Shown: one piece after another, positions 1-11,239 of the stretch
How the letters are laid out: each line of letters starts with the position of its first letter
Numbering within the stretch: position 1 is the first letter of the stretch
Source: Meconema thalassinum
Lineage: Eukaryota; Arthropoda; Insecta; Orthoptera; Tettigoniidae
Direction of reading: 5' to 3'
Assembly (NCBI GenBank): GCA_946902985.2
Contig: OX336388.2
Coordinates: 1,389,562,223 to 1,389,626,222, forward strand
DNA: 64,000 bases
Translations under genes and position numbers: made by a program
Notes under the pieces: model-generated
The model's database searches: none
What the model saw: only the letters and a program-made list of their open reading frames with translations
Told to the model about the DNA's origin: nothing

Positions 1-288
1 CCGTACGATGGCCCCTTTAAAGTGTTGCTTTGTGCCGCTAAGACCTACGACATTGATAACAATGGGAAACGATTAACAGTGTCAATTGATCGACTGAAGC
101 CTGCCTTCATCGCAACGCCAGATGACACCATTCCGCCTAGGTCTTCGACGACTCCAGTTATTCCACAACAGTTCTCAGCCAAACCTACACCACAGGCGAC
201 TACCTCACCTTCTCCCGTTATTACCCGTTCCGGACGACGGGTTCGTTTTACTGAGAAATATAGTCGAACTCTGAGGGGGGAGTATTGA
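1..288 (+). CDS. Ty3/gypsy pol polyprotein, C-terminal end (partial)
   Basis: The frame is open from the first base to a TGA at 286-288, so the 5' part lies outside the window. It begins with PYDGPFKVL and continues to a VSIDRLKPA motif. These are typical of the C-terminal strand-rich domain of Ty3/gypsy integrases. A proline/threonine-rich linker follows, then a basic tail TRSGRRVRFTEKY that closes many insect gypsy pol proteins. The element would reverse-transcribe and integrate its own RNA copy; only the end of the integrase is visible here. The stop codon is followed at once by what looks like the 3' LTR. I am confident of the family, but cannot tell whether the upstream part is intact. 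Confidence 0.85.
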   Translation, partial: PYDGPFKVLLCAAKTYDIDNNGKRLTVSIDRLKPAFIATPDDTIPPRSSTTPVIPQQFSAKPTPQATTSPSPVITRSGRRVRFTEKYSRTLRGEY

Positions 289-340
289 GGTGCCACTTCC
301 TGGTGGTACTGATTGGTACTAGAGAGAGAGAGAGCGTGTG
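272..340 (+). repeat. Polypurine tract and start of a truncated 3' LTR
   Basis: A purine run TGAGGGGGGAGTA (272-284) ends the pol reading frame. It is followed by TGAGGTGCCACTTCC at 286, a TG start as expected for an LTR. The LTR cannot be followed beyond roughly position 340, where minus-strand Copia-like coding sequence begins. A short (AG)n run lies at about 320-334. The right boundary is uncertain. Confidence 0.55.
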
Positions 341-1746
341 TTCTAACTGTGGATATATATTTGTGCCATTCTGTGTATTTGCTACAACATCATCACTTTC
401 AAGCACATACAAGCCGTTTCTCACAATTGCCGTAAATACAGAAATGTTTTCTTTGGTAGCTTCAGCTTTGTCGGACAAGAAACATACATTCATATTATGT
501 GCAGTAAGCTTAGATACAGATATCAAATTAAATCCAAGTTCAGGTTCGTACAATACATCCTTCATTAACAAAGTACACCCTCCATTCACATCAGACAGCA
601 CAAGTGACACAGTTCCCTTCTCTTCAACAACAGTAGAACCCTTTCCAAAACTTTCACGACCATTTAAAGGAACGAAGTTTTCAAACAATTCTTCCCTTGA
701 AGACATGTGCTCGGTCGCAGTAGAGTACAAAATCCACTGATTATGATTACTGGATGACAACATTGCACATACACTTACACATGTTCCAACTTGACCTTTA
801 TTGTTAATTTTCTTTTCATTACCACTGGTTTCAACTTTCTCACTCTTACCATTTCTACAGTGAGAAGCCCAATGTTCCATTTTACCACATTTCTTGCAGT
901 CAACTGTTGGGAAATACTTTCTGATGTGACCTGTTTGATTGCACTTGAAGCAGACCCGTCCCGATGCCCTATCTTTACTCTGGTTGGTCCTGTTGGGGCT
1001 CTGCTTATTCAGGACTGGTACTCTTGAAGTATATGACGTTCTTGGTCTTCACTGATAACGCCGCGTCCTCGGTCTTGGATTCGGTCTGGTGCCGTCTCCT
1101 TCTTTCTTCATCAAGCATTCGGCCCGTCACCAATCTTGTATTTAGGGTTTCTTATTTGAGTACATTATGGATGAACACCTCGTACTTTTTCGCAGACAAA
1201 TCAGCGAGAAATAAATTTGCCAACAATTCATCAGTAAACTCGATTCCTCCTTTCTTTACTTTATTGTTCAGTCTTTGTATATTAGCTGTGTGGGCATACT
1301 GCTGCATTGTCATATATTCGGTCTTGGAAACATTGGCCATTTCCTTGAGAGATTGCTATGCATGAAATTTCGTTGAGGTTGTACGAATTTCCTCTAGTAT
1401 CCTCCAACCAGTATTTGCTATCACACAGTCTTCAATATATAGTAGGAAGTCTTCACCCACGCTCCGATACAGTATCGAGAGTGCCTTTCTATTAATTATT
1501 TGCTGATCGGCATTTAACGGTTCTTCATATCCTGGATCAATTGCATTTAAACAGTTCTTTTCAACCATAAATGCCTGAACTCGCATAAGCCATTAGAAAT
1601 AATTTCCATTCTCCAGTTCCGGAATATGCAATGTCGAATCTGATGCTATGTCTGCCATCCTGCCACCAGTTGTTTCCGGAACAATTAATCAGTAACAATC
1701 TTCGTTCACGTTCAAATAATTCCACTCGCACTGAGCCCATAACATT
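340..1746 (-). pseudogene. Copia-like (Ty1/copia) gag-protease remnant
   Basis: Read on the minus strand from 1746 downward, fragments of a Copia polyprotein follow in order. The gag segments have an IDPGYEEPL motif (1356-1586), then the 1152-1340 piece. Two zinc knuckles (about 860-960) follow: the first lacks its last cysteine (Phe instead), while the second (CKKCGKMEHWASHC) is complete. Next is the protease region, WILYSTATEHM (about 700-735), and a downstream GFNLISVSKL motif typical of Copia proteins. The expected active-site Asp of the D-S/T-G-A motif is Tyr and the Gly is Thr, so the protease should be dead. Gag is broken by several frameshifts. The rest of pol is missing at the junction near 340 with the neighbouring gypsy fragment. 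Confidence 0.75.
1727..1746 (-). promoter_or_regulatory. Copia-type primer-binding site (internal initiator tRNA-Met type)
   Basis: On the minus strand this reads TGTTATGGGCTCAGTGCGAG. It resembles the Copia primer-binding site that pairs with an internal fragment of initiator tRNA-Met. It sits just upstream of the gag fragments. Only about 16 bases separate it from the gypsy LTR at 1763, so the Copia 5' LTR appears to have been interrupted there. Confidence 0.45.
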
Positions 1747-1762
1747 TTAGGTTTGTTGATAG

Positions 1763-3090
1763 TGTGACCGTTCCGGTCACAATGTTCCCAAACCCTTATT
1801 TGGTTGACTTGAAGAGAAGTCAGGTTAGGGCAATTTGTTCACACCATTCCTTTTTCTTGTTCATCATCATCATTTAGGTTATAGGATTTCATTTTATTTA
1901 GTGTATATATCTTGTGTATATCGAGGACTCAGTCAGGAATATTTCATTTAATTTGTATGTGAGATCTCAGCATACAAGACAGTGGATTGTGTAAGGCAAG
2001 TTACAGAATGTTGTAAGAGCAGGAAACTCTAGGCCAAATTTAGATTGGGCCGAGGATAACTTCCCTTGTCTCGAAGAAAGCTTTGTATAAATTGTGTAAG
2101 ATTCTGACGTCAGAGAAGAGTTTCGCGCCAGATTATTGGTGTATTTTGTGTGGGTTGGAGGGTATCTTTACCCAGGCGGAGTACGACGAAAACATGTGAT
2201 TGCAAGATGAGAGGTTGGCTTTTCGTGTCGAGTGATGCGTCACTTCAATTCTAGCTTCTGGTTAGAGAGGTCGCGTTCTCGTAATATGGCGTAGGCCTAA
2301 TTATAGAAACTGGTTTTGTTGAAAGCATGGCTTTTGAATGTGCTCAAAACGGCTACAAATCAGAACAATGTTATATCTGTTGGCACAATTCAAGTTTGGT
2401 ATGGAAGTACATTCATTTCTCTCGCAGAGATGAGGTTTTGTAAACATTTCTAACCTAAAACCACGTGTGCATGCATTACGCAGTACAGTATGTTGTATAT
2501 AATACATCGCTGCGAACTGTGAAGTAGGCTTTTAGCCTCTGTGTGTACTTTGAACTGTATAAAAGTCTGAAAGTTCAGAGCATACAGAATATGAACATCT
2601 GGGAGGTAGCGGTAGGCGAATTGATAACAGTAGGAGCTTATAATAACAATCACGTGTGGAAAATATTGGAAAGCTGGGGAGAACTGATCTATCGAGCATG
2701 TCTCGTAGATTATCTGCAATACCGTCGGTGAGTGAGTAACAAACATCTTTATATATTACAACATTCATCTCTGTGTCACATGTTTTCGTCATTTCCGAGG
2801 AGAAATAGAGAGAGGATACCATAGTTTGTTCGACGAGAGTCCCCGCCATATGTTTGAACATGATTGAATACATATATTTTAAAGGTTATCATTAGTTACA
2901 CCTAATATTCGAACGCCCAAGTGATACGGTACCAGTTAGGTTGACCAAATGTGTGTCAACACTCCACGACTCTGCCATCTCAATTGTGTGGTACCGGTAT
3001 ATGATGGTAAAGTGCTTTTGATCACCAATAGGAGGGTGATTTTGGGAAGTTGTAAATCAGTCGCCCAAGAGGGGCGAGTAGAAAGTCACA
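1763..3090 (+). repeat. 5' LTR of Ty3/gypsy element A
   Basis: The start TGTGACCGTTCCGGTCACA (1763-1781) is an 8-bp hairpin, and the proposed end is GAAAGTCACA (3081-3090). The termini are therefore TGTGAC...GTCACA. Three bases further on is a degenerate primer-binding site, and gag-like coding follows from 3277. No second copy of this LTR is in the window, because the element is cut off near 11.1 kb. The ends are inferred from the terminal palindrome and the primer site alone. Confidence 0.6.
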
Positions 3091-3093
3091 AAA

Positions 3094-3110
3094 TAGCGCC
3101 ACAACGTGGT
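3094..3110 (+). promoter_or_regulatory. Primer-binding site of gypsy element A
   Basis: TAGCGCCACAACGTGGT, three bases after the proposed LTR end, resembles retroelement primer-binding sites of the TGGCGCCCAACGTGGGG type, with some decay. It fixes the plus orientation and the LTR boundary. Confidence 0.5.
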
Positions 3111-3276
3111 GAAGAGTATGGAAACCTAGCAGGTATCATTAGGGCAAATATGCACACATCTGATAGACACCTTAGGAGTAGTAGGGTTCACAGTAATTTG
3201 TTTTGTTTTAAGGGGTATGTCCACATCAGACAGTTTAGAATTAAGATCCAGGTTTGTGAGTAAATCAAACAGTAAA

Positions 3277-6200
3277 ATGCCAGGTAATCAGGAAACGGGG
3301 GGAAGTAGCAGTGAGGAAGATGTTTAAAATACAGTGGGAACATATGTTACCATTGTTATCACTGAGTCGCAGCTGATCGCTGAAGGTAGTAACTTAAATG
3401 AAATGGGGGGTTATGAACGATAGTTTGATCCAAATGCTACTCAGTGAAATAGGAGAGATTAAGGAGCAAGGAGAATCTGTGAGTAAGGAAGTAGGCGAGA
3501 CTAAGAAGCAGGGAATCGATGAGTAAGGAGATGGTAGAAGTGAAGGAGTCTATGAGTAAGAAAATCAAGGAGCAGGTAGGCTCTGTAAATGAGAAGGTAG
3601 AGTCAGTGACGAAACAGATAGTAGAAGTGAAGGAATGTGTAAGTAAGGAAATTCAGGAGAGCAACAGGGCCACGAACACAAGGATAGAGAGTCTCAGCAA
3701 AAAAATACAGGATCATAAGTCTGTACTGTGTCCTTGCGAGCAATAAGTATGCAAATCATAGTCCGTTAGCTCATTAGGACTTCTGGGCATGGTGCATTCT
3801 CCCACTCTCTGATTTACGTATTTTGGATCAAAGCATAGGATAACACTCAAACGAATATCAAATTCAAAATATAAAAGTTATTTAATATTAATCAAAATTA
3901 GGCGCTACAACACATAAATTTACAATGAAATGTTCACACTTGCCCTTAAGTGGACAAGGAATCATTAAAACTAAACCACAAATATCAATAATTAAGGTTC
4001 CAAACGAACCTGACAAAAATCAACAAAATTCTTACTTCCATAAAGCAGGTTCCTTAAACTGCCCATATGAGCTACTCATGGCTCTAAGTTTACATTTACA
4101 CATTATTCATCTTCAAAATAAAACACCCTTAACTCCCAGATTGGAGTTTTTTCTTCACTTGGGTTAATTTGTTTATAACAATTACATATCATTTGAACCA
4201 CTTGAGTTTAAAATCATCATCCCTCTCCATACAATTCTACTAATTTGGTGTTGCTGGGAAGAACTCGTGCATCCCTTGAGTTTTAGGAAAATACTGAATA
4301 ATTCAAATTACGAGAGACTCCCCAAACTATCCTAATATTTCCAATGACTCGATGGCAATATTTATGTTGTTATCAACAATAAGGGATTTTTACTATAATA
4401 TTATAACCATTATTTTAGCTTATACGGTATCTGAACGATTCTCAGCAAGAAATAATAATAATTAGATCTCGGCTTTGATGACCGGACTATCTCAAACATT
4501 TAAAACTTCCACACTGCATAGAAATGTGCTGTCCCGGGCCTACCACAAAGCAATTAGTGGCGACCTTCAGTGCTTGTCAAAGTGCTTCACGCTTTTTTAC
4601 GAGCGAGGGTCGTATGGCCTCCCCAGCTCTCAGACGGGCTGTCGTTTACCTCCAGACACTGGCTACTACAAGTTTTACTTCTTTAAACTCGAAAAATACA
4701 CACACTAGTTCATTCATAATTAAATTACGCGGCCATATTTATCCGCTTATGTTGGCTCAGGTGAAATTATTGACTGCGAAGTATCTTCATTGGTGGGTAT
4801 AACATTCATATATAAATAATAACGGGGCTTTCGACGTAGATGAACTGGAGTTCATAAGATAAGTCCGCCTCCTAGGCCATATTGCATTTTGGGAGGTCTT
4901 ACCGACATTGATACAGGAGTGGGATCATTTAACACCAAACCTACTAAATTAGCGACTTCTGGGTGGCCACAATGCTCAGTCCCTGCGCTTAACACAAAAT
5001 ATACAGCACCCGTATTCAAATTTTGCCTCAATGCAAACACATTCACTTCAACATAACCACGCCCAACTGCACCTGGCAATCAATTAAGACCTGGCACGAA
5101 ATCACAGCAATCATTAGCGTGAAAAAATCAAATGGCTTGTTACAATGGTATTTGTGTGATATTTTCGAGCAAGATAGTTATTACTTTAACTCCATTTAAT
5201 CTCCGTCTTATTACATTATTTGCACTTATAATTTGCCTGACATAATTATACTTTCATTAGAACATTTATTGTTCAACAATCATTTATTATTATTATTATT
5301 GATCGAACCTTAACGGCCCCCAACTTTCATTACTATTATTGTTAATTCAACAATTACTTCATTACTGACGATTTTACGTGTTATTTCTTGCTGTAAAAAG
5401 TCTGTTACTTTACATTACATCACCATAGGACGTGATTTCAAAAGAATACAACTCCACTGAGTATTTATACATTTAACACTTATTAATTAGTTAATTCATG
5501 ATCAAATTATCTTTCAGAAAACCGTATGCTTCATTTTATACATTTCGTTTCATTATACCTGTTTAGATGAGAATACTTTCTCATGTATTTATTTGCACGA
5601 ACTCTTCCCTCCAAAACACACATGATGAAATTGTTCCACTCACATGATTTCCCGAGCTGCTGGCTCCAGGCTCCCAATGAATTATCCTTATAACCCACAT
5701 CTTTGGGTTTCACGCCATCATTTCACGATTCACAAAACTCGTGGTATACACTGATTCTTTCACAATATTTAACATTTTTAATACACTGATATCCTCTACT
5801 TGAGGTATAAAAATCATATTTATCTTTAACACTTTATAACACTAATAAAACACTTGAAAAATTATTGTTAACACTTGACAAATATTTATATACAAAATTT
5901 TCATTTCAGGCATGCAACAATGCCTTTTTCACACAAAGTGGTTACACTTCCTATTCCTCACGTTTTCACACTTTCCTTTCTTTTCCTCCTCCTAAAGGGC
6001 AGATACTGGTTTTCCTCCCCTAGATCGGACTCCTAGCTGGGTTGATTGAAAGTCTCGTACGTGGCCTTCCCTCGACTGGTACGGATAATTTTATCGTATT
6101 CCGGTTTCCTTTAGTAATCGGCACTTTGTTAGTCTATTGCACGATACTACACTCGTTCAAATTGCAAGTTAATGTCTTGCAGAAAGTCTCTGCTTGCTTC

Positions 6201-8600
6201 GGTCCTAGAGTCGCTGTTTATCCTTTTACTATGCGCTCTAACAATATCTTTGCTTTCGTCCACGTTTGGACCTTATTTGTGAATACTATCCTATTCTAAT
6301 CGTGGAACGATTTATAAAGTTTTCATTCTTCCCTAAGCAGTTACTGCCCTGCTTTAGATTTCTCTGATCTAACGTCACTTGTGCACTTATCTCCTAATCA
6401 CAGGAAGATCAGGAAATTTTCCTGCGTTTTGACCCTGATACGGTTCATTAACGCACTGGATAAATGTAGAGTTTCACTACTCCCTTAAAGTCTCGTTCAC
6501 TGTCGAGATGTTTCGGTATTGACTTCAATAACTGATTCTAATTAAGGCTTTACACGCCACTGTCGGCTGAAGATATTTCTGGGCCAAAGTGCAACACTTT
6601 GCCAAAGTCCAAAGACTAAGTATTACTGTTCGCAGCACGACGATAATTTCCTTCTAACGAGGATTATGAATACTGGATACACGGTTAAGCAGCGTTACGT
6701 CCTCCTAGGGCTGATGAAGACTGCATGATTACCCTAAGGCTGGCTGCTTATTTATTCAAATCCTCGACAAATAAATTAGTTTCGCTTCTTCTCAAGACTA
6801 CTTACTAAAATAAACGTCGTACATATTTGAAAAATTTACCTCCTTGTTCATCACGATCTAAAAGTCTCAATGATACTGAAATTTCCGAAAATCGATCGTG
6901 GGAAGTTCCTAAAAATTAAACTGTGCTCCTGTAGAACGTGGGCGTGCATACTTTTTTCCCTCACACTAGGCTACTGGCTATGTGAATCCTCAATGACGTC
7001 GTGCTGACACTGCATTTCTATACTATTATACGATTTTATAACTCTCGAAATACTAATTTCCAGAATGATTAACATTACCGGTGAGATCTTTTAAGATTTT
7101 TGCATATTTCTTGCCAATTTCGGTATTTCACCACTGTTTCTGGCCCCGCCTTTCAAACAGCGTTGTCGTTTTACAGCTGAGTCAGGACTTTTACGTCAAT
7201 CTTCTGTCTCTGTCTACTCAATGGAATGTTTTGCTGGGCGATTGCGTCCCCCGACGCAAGCATCTTTTACACATGTTGCCCGGTGATCTCATACACAGCT
7301 GCAAGATATTGCCTCATCGTTCATGCTTCACGCATATGTGATCTCATCTAGCCCTCTTGCTGGCTTTAAAACTGTACTGAAATATTTTAAGATTTCTCCC
7401 TTTCTCTACTTAAAATATCATGAATTTGAACCGTGGGCACTCCACATGGGCACAGTACTTAATAATAGAATGGAGGGTATGAACCTGGAATTAAGTGGGA
7501 AAATTTGCAAACAGGGAGAGGAAATCAGGGCAGAAGGCAGAAATGCAGGGGAATCAGGCTAGGATTACAAGTAGACTAGAAGGGATGGAAGGCCATCAGA
7601 ATCAGCAAGATGTGGACATAAAGCAAATTAAGTCATAGTTCAAGGGCAGAGGTACAAAATATAACGGGAAAGTGTGATGAGATATGCAACACTGTACGTG
7701 GGAATAAGAGGGAATATTTAGATAGAGTAGGCGCCGTTGAAAATAAGTTGGGGGAGATTGAGGATCTGAGAGGGAGGCAGGTGGCATTGACCGAAAAAAA
7801 CGAAAAGCTGCAGGAAGAGCTGATGAAGGTCAGGAGAGAGTTGAAAGAGAGACCGATGAGTCAAAGGGTTGTGATGCCATCTAGTCTGCTACTCAGAGGC
7901 CCTGGTCTGCCACAATTTAATTCAAGGCAGTTCAATCCCATGGAGTTAAAAAAAACCATTGAGAAGATATTCAACAAGGATCTAGACGACGGAGTAGTCG
8001 AATGGGAAACAGTGTTGGAGATCTTGTCTAATTCATTTCAAGGGGATGTGAAAGCATGGTTCCAAATATACAGGCCTAACATGAGTAGTTTAAGGGAATT
8101 CAAGGAAAAATTCAAAGCTAAGTTCTGGGGGTGGGGTGGGGGAATGGGGAATGGGTACAGTCTAGGGAAAGGGAAAAATTAACTTTTGGGAAATTTAAGG
8201 AGAGAGAAGGGGTATCCCTGACAGAATATTTTTTGGCTCATGTACTTATTTGGAAGAATTTGGATGGGCTGATCTCTGATAGTGATGTGGTTAGGGTCAT
8301 GTTGAGCACTTCCCACCTAGAATTCAGGAGGCAGCTTGTATGCAGAAGGTTAGGACGGTAGAAGAGTTGGAAGAGCTTCTTAGTAGCTTTGTCGCTTTAG
8401 GCGAGCAGCATATGGAGAGGCCAGAGGTCAAATAGGAATTTAGGGGCAATAAGGGGAAATAATCAGGAGTCTAATAGGGTTTCATTTAATCAGGGGCAAA
8501 GAGATTGTCAGTAGAGGCAGGAAATCTATCAGAGAGGTGGGAGGGGGCGTCAGGATAATTCACAGAAACATGAAGGTAACTATCAGAGATGTGGGGGCGC
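3277..8600 (+). pseudogene. gag of gypsy element A, interrupted and decayed
   Basis: An ATG at 3277 opens a short acidic N-terminus, followed by stops. A coiled-coil stretch with repeated VKE(S/C)xSKxI heptads (3519-3722) follows. The solo LTR at 3727-7454 then interrupts it. The same reading frame resumes at 7459 with KICKQGEEIRAEGR and stops at TAG, 7560-7562. A further coiled coil begins at 7748. A capsid-like part with VVEWETVLEILSNSFQGD and AWFQIYRP lies at about 7990-8080. Another capsid-like fragment (8131-8361, with EGVSLTEYFLAHV) is in a shifted frame. Several stops and frameshifts make it non-functional. No zinc knuckle was recognised between 8400 and 8740. Confidence 0.65.
3727..7454. 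mobile_element. 3.7-kb solo LTR inserted in gypsy gag
   Basis: The segment begins TGTGTCCTTGCG and ends CATGGGCACA. It has inverted termini (TGTGTCC/GGGCACA) and is flanked on both sides by GTAC (3723-3726 and 7455-7458). Removing it and one GTAC joins two gag pieces in the same reading frame. No protein-like reading frame or transposase was found inside; it is AT-rich. A TG...CA unit with a 4-bp duplication and no internal region is what LTR-LTR recombination leaves behind. The internal orientation is not clear. Confidence 0.7.
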
Positions 8601-8740
8601 CAGGATATTAGTAACGAGAGGGTACAGGTGAACCAGAGGAGACAAGAACAAGGTGGTCAAGGAGCTTTAAACTCTGAACGGGCTGTGTAGGGAGGTCAGT
8701 CAGGCAGCCCGTAAGAATTGAAGTCAGGCAATGTGTTATT

Positions 8741-9487
8741 GTGGGTGAGGAGGATTTTATGCCTATGAGTCGGGAGGATCTGATAGCTGACCAGCAGGAG
8801 TTCTCGTGTATCGGTGAGAAGGAGGCTTTTACGTCAACTGTTGAGTTGAGCATACTAGGTAAGAGTGTACAGGCATTAGTGGATACGGGGAGTGAGAGAA
8901 GTGTCATCAGTAAGGGATTTTATGATACTTTAATCAAGGACGGTGGTAAGTTGGAAGAAATTGCAGTTAAGTCGACATATGTTGTAACTGCTGTTGGTAA
9001 TAAATCGCAAAGAGTGGGAAAGCAGGTATTGTTGCCCATGAGGTTTGGTAATGAAAATGGCCACAAGACTTTCTTGGTAATTCCTAACCTAATTTATGAA
9101 GTGATTTTAGGGATAGACTGGCTTAACGAGCATAGTGCTGTTATTGATTTTGACCGGGGTGTTATCAACTTTGTAAGGGGGGATATAAGCCAGGAGATGA
9201 GATTGAAATGCAAGATGATGATGATAATTGTTGTTTTAAGGGGCCTAACATCTAGGTTATCGGCCCTGAAATGCAAAAGTGTACATAAGACAATAAAGGC
9301 ATGTCTTACTGAGGTCCCTGTAGGGGAGATGTCAGAAGGTAAGCCTGACGATGAGCATGAGGAGGAAGTTGTGGATTTATATCACATTGTTGTGGAAGGT
9401 GATAAGTGTGATCAACTCCAGCAGGCAGTGAATAAGAGTGTTTTAAGTGTTGAAGAGACGGATAGTTTGTTAGAGGTTTTAGAATAA
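8741..9487 (+). CDS. Retropepsin-like protease of gypsy element A
   Basis: The product shows the aspartic protease signature ALVDTGSERSVIS, with catalytic Asp in DTG (about residues 47-49). Further on is the flap/hydrophobic pair region ending EVILGIDWLNEHSAVIDF. Together these define a Ty3/gypsy protease that would process Gag-Pol. The C-terminal part is acidic and low in complexity (around DDEHEEEVVDLY) and leads towards RT. The frame closes at TAA 9485-9487. It resumes in the same frame from about 9520 after a short stop-containing stretch that contains a near repeat of the preceding bases. The protease core looks intact; the start is uncertain because it would normally be made as a fusion. 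Confidence 0.8.
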   Translation: MGEEDFMPMSREDLIADQQEFSCIGEKEAFTSTVELSILGKSVQALVDTGSERSVISKGFYDTLIKDGGKLEEIAVKSTYVVTAVGNKSQRVGKQVLLPMRFGNENGHKTFLVIPNLIYEVILGIDWLNEHSAVIDFDRGVINFVRGDISQEMRLKCKMMMIIVVLRGLTSRLSALKCKSVHKTIKACLTEVPVGEMSEGKPDDEHEEEVVDLYHIVVEGDKCDQLQQAVNKSVLSVEETDSLLEVLE

Positions 9488-9519
9488 TAATCAAATGGGT
9501 GACTCTAGGGGTCAAAAGA

Positions 9520-11079
9520 GGTTTTAGAGGTAAACCAAGAAGTTTTCAGTGACAAGCCAGGGCTAACACATGTCTATACGCATCGGTTCGAAATTGTAGA
9601 TCATTCTCCGTTTTCTGGACCCAAGTACCCGATACCTCACAAATTTGCTAATGCTGTGGAGAAAGAAATAGGCATTATGCTGAATCAGGGTTTTATTGAA
9701 CCTTCAACTAGTGCATATCTGAATCCTTTAGTTTTGGTTGGGAAGAGTGATGGCTCAGTCAGGTTGTGTATTGACGCCAGGCAGCTCAATTCTAGGATAT
9801 CTGGGGACCAACAGAGGCCAGAATGCATTGAGGAACTGGTTCAGAAATTCAATGGTAAGCAATGGTTTTCCACTATGGATCTGAGTGCATCGATTTGGCA
9901 GGTACCGTTGAGAGAACAGGACAGGAAGTTGACTGCGTTTAGTTTTAGGAGTGGTTTGTACCAATTTAGGGCGTTCCTTTCGGAACAAAGACTAGCAGTT
10001 CAGCGTTGATTAAGGCCTTAAATCTAGTGTTAGGGAGGGACACACACGAGTTTGTGACAATGTACATAGATGATTTAGTTGTTGCATCTTACACATTAAA
10101 GGAACATCTGGATCACTTAGACATTGTTTTGGGGAAATTAAGGGACGGGGGATTTACAATTAAACTTAAGAAGTCTCTGTTTTGCACAACATCTATTTCA
10201 TTTTTAGGGCATACCATCACAACACAAGGGGTGTCTACCGATCAGTCACGATTAGACAAGATTCACAACACTGCTACACCACGTAACGCCAAACAATTGA
10301 GATCAATATTAGGGGTTTTTAGTTATTTTCGTAGATTCGTAGTTAGACATTCCTGTCTTGTAGAACCGTTTAGGGAATGGCTGAAGCAGGGTACTAAGTG
10401 GGTATGGACCCAGGTGCACGATTAGGCTTTCAAGGAGTTGAAGAGAGGCTTTGTAGAGACTGTCATGCTTAGGTATCCTCGTCTGGATTGTCCCTACATT
10501 TTGATGACTGATGCGAGCATGCAAGGCATCTCAGGCATTTTGTGTCAGGAGGATAGTGAGGACAATCTAGGGATTGTCTCATTAGCAAGCAGAGGGCTAA
10601 GCATGGCGGAGAAGAGGTATAAAATTACTGAAATAGAGATGTTAGCAATCGTATACCCTCTAGGGAAATTTAGGAATTATGGGTTGGGCAGTAAGTTGCA
10701 GATACTGATTGACCATCATGCATTACTGTTTATTGGATCCTGCAAACTCACTTCGAACAGGATGTCAAGGTGGATATTGGCTATAAGCGAATATCACTTT
10801 GAGGTAAGGCATATTAAGGGAACTGTGAACACTGTGGCTGACTTCATGAGTAGAAACATTGGAGGTGATGAGGGTCATCAGGTACTGGAGGTACAAGAAG
10901 GTGTTGTAATCTGCGTAACTAAGGTAAGCGAGTGTGATGATGAGATTCGCTGCTTAAGGAATCTGCTCGTAGAGCAGGAGAAGGATGAGGTCTTGGGTGA
11001 GATCTTGACTCAGTTGAGAAGTATGGATGTGGACAGTAGAATTAATGTTGGAAATTATTGGTACAAGCATGACGAATAG
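9520..11079 (+). pseudogene. Reverse transcriptase / RNase H of gypsy element A
   Basis: RT begins before 9656 with a GPKYPIPHKFANAVEKEIG-type fingers region and shows VRLCIDARQLN and FSTMDLSASIWQVPL. A frameshift near 10000 moves the rest to another frame. That frame holds the catalytic YIDDLVVA (about 10062) and FLGHTITTQGV. A single in-frame TAG at 10423-10425 interrupts the connection domain. RNase H follows with ILMTDASMQGISGIL and the ITEIEMLAIVYPL and ILIDHHALL motifs. Coding similarity fades near 11080, before any integrase, so the 3' half of the element (integrase and 3' LTR) is lost. Family assignment is secure; it is clearly a pseudogene. Confidence 0.85.
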
Positions 11080-11239
11080 AAGGAGAAAGTGAGGAGACTC
11101 CTGAAGTTCAAGCGCGCCTCGCCAGGCAGCGCTAGAGTGGGCAAGTTCCACACTGCCGGGGTCAGCTGGTCTTAGGGATGGTGCTAAGGGAAACGAATTA
11201 CTTTGTAACTAATACTCTTTTAAAAAGTAATTAGCGGTT

